Of a stretch of DNA of 5,460 bases, positions 5,441 to 5,460 are shown in pieces (position 1 is the stretch's first letter; each line of letters opens with the position of its first letter). The notes beneath the pieces were generated by a model. That model saw nothing but the letters and a program-made list of their open reading frames with translations. It searched no databases and had not been told where the DNA came from. The translations under genes and the position numbers were made by a program. Origin of the DNA: an uncultured Magnetococcales bacterium (GTDB taxonomy: Bacteria > Pseudomonadota > Magnetococcia > Magnetococcales > Magnetaquicoccaceae); assembly GCA_903913345.1 (NCBI GenBank), contig CAIWLA010000017.1, forward strand, positions 1-5,460, in the 5' to 3' direction.

Positions 5441-5460
5441 TTGCAGGGGCTTTGCCCCCA
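5441..5460. repeat. GC-rich palindromic repeat, copy 3 (cut at the right edge)
   Basis: GGGGC-TTT-GCCCC (5446-5458) reproduces the small hairpin of copy 2 at 4082-4096 with a 5-bp stem, and the window ends two bases later. The preceding GATTGCAGGGG resembles the CGATTGCGGGG arm that ends copies 1 and 2 on the minus strand. The copy may therefore be inverted relative to them, or be a variant. Its second hairpin, if any, is outside the window. Confidence 0.65.

Noticed and set aside
1..5460. CRISPR array, tRNA, rRNA, riboswitch or insertion sequence
   Set aside because: There are only three scattered palindromic repeat copies and no regular spacers, no cloverleaf or rRNA signatures, and no transposase. 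Nearly all of 54-5279 is accounted for by five coding genes.

Overview
The window is one co-directional gene cluster on the minus strand, read from right to left. It encodes the enzymes that make 4-amino-4-deoxy-L-arabinose (L-Ara4N) and load it onto undecaprenyl phosphate, the pathway known for lipid A modification and polymyxin/cationic peptide resistance. In transcription order it holds an ArnB-type aminotransferase (5279-4143), an ArnC-type membrane glycosyltransferase (4016-3033), a stand-alone ArnA formyltransferase (3036-2071), a stand-alone ArnA UDP-glucuronate decarboxylase/dehydrogenase (2066-996) and an ArnD-type deformylase (989-54). This is the enterobacterial arnB-C-A-D order, but the normally fused two-domain ArnA is encoded by two adjacent genes in the same N-to-C order.

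Layout from the right: 5280-5460 is the upstream region, with a plausible sigma70-type promoter, a 10-bp perfect palindrome and the start of a GC-rich dyad repeat cut by the window edge. arnB follows and ends at a complete copy of the same repeat family (4082-4140). The other four genes then form a very compact unit: arnC and the formyltransferase overlap by ATGA, the two ArnA halves are 4 nt apart, and arnD starts 6 nt after the dehydrogenase stop. A further repeat copy (1-43) lies just past the arnD stop at the left edge. No arnT, arnE or arnF is visible; if present they lie outside the window.

How they work together (known pathway): the dehydrogenase converts UDP-glucuronate to UDP-Ara4O, ArnB transaminates it to UDP-Ara4N, the formyltransferase N-formylates it, ArnC transfers Ara4FN to undecaprenyl phosphate, and ArnD removes the formyl group. 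Every enzyme keeps the catalytic residues I could check, so the set looks functional.

The organism is a GC-rich Gram-negative bacterium, most likely a proteobacterium, since the pathway modifies lipid A. The repeat (GGGGGCTTTGCCCCC followed by a long C/G-rich dyad) resembles intergenic repeats I recall from Rhodospirillales and magnetotactic Magnetococcales; this is a tentative guess from memory. Both window edges fall inside repeats, which may mean the window is a contig broken at repeats. The pathway is known; the noteworthy points are the split arnA, the repeat between arnB and arnC, and the divergent aminotransferase.
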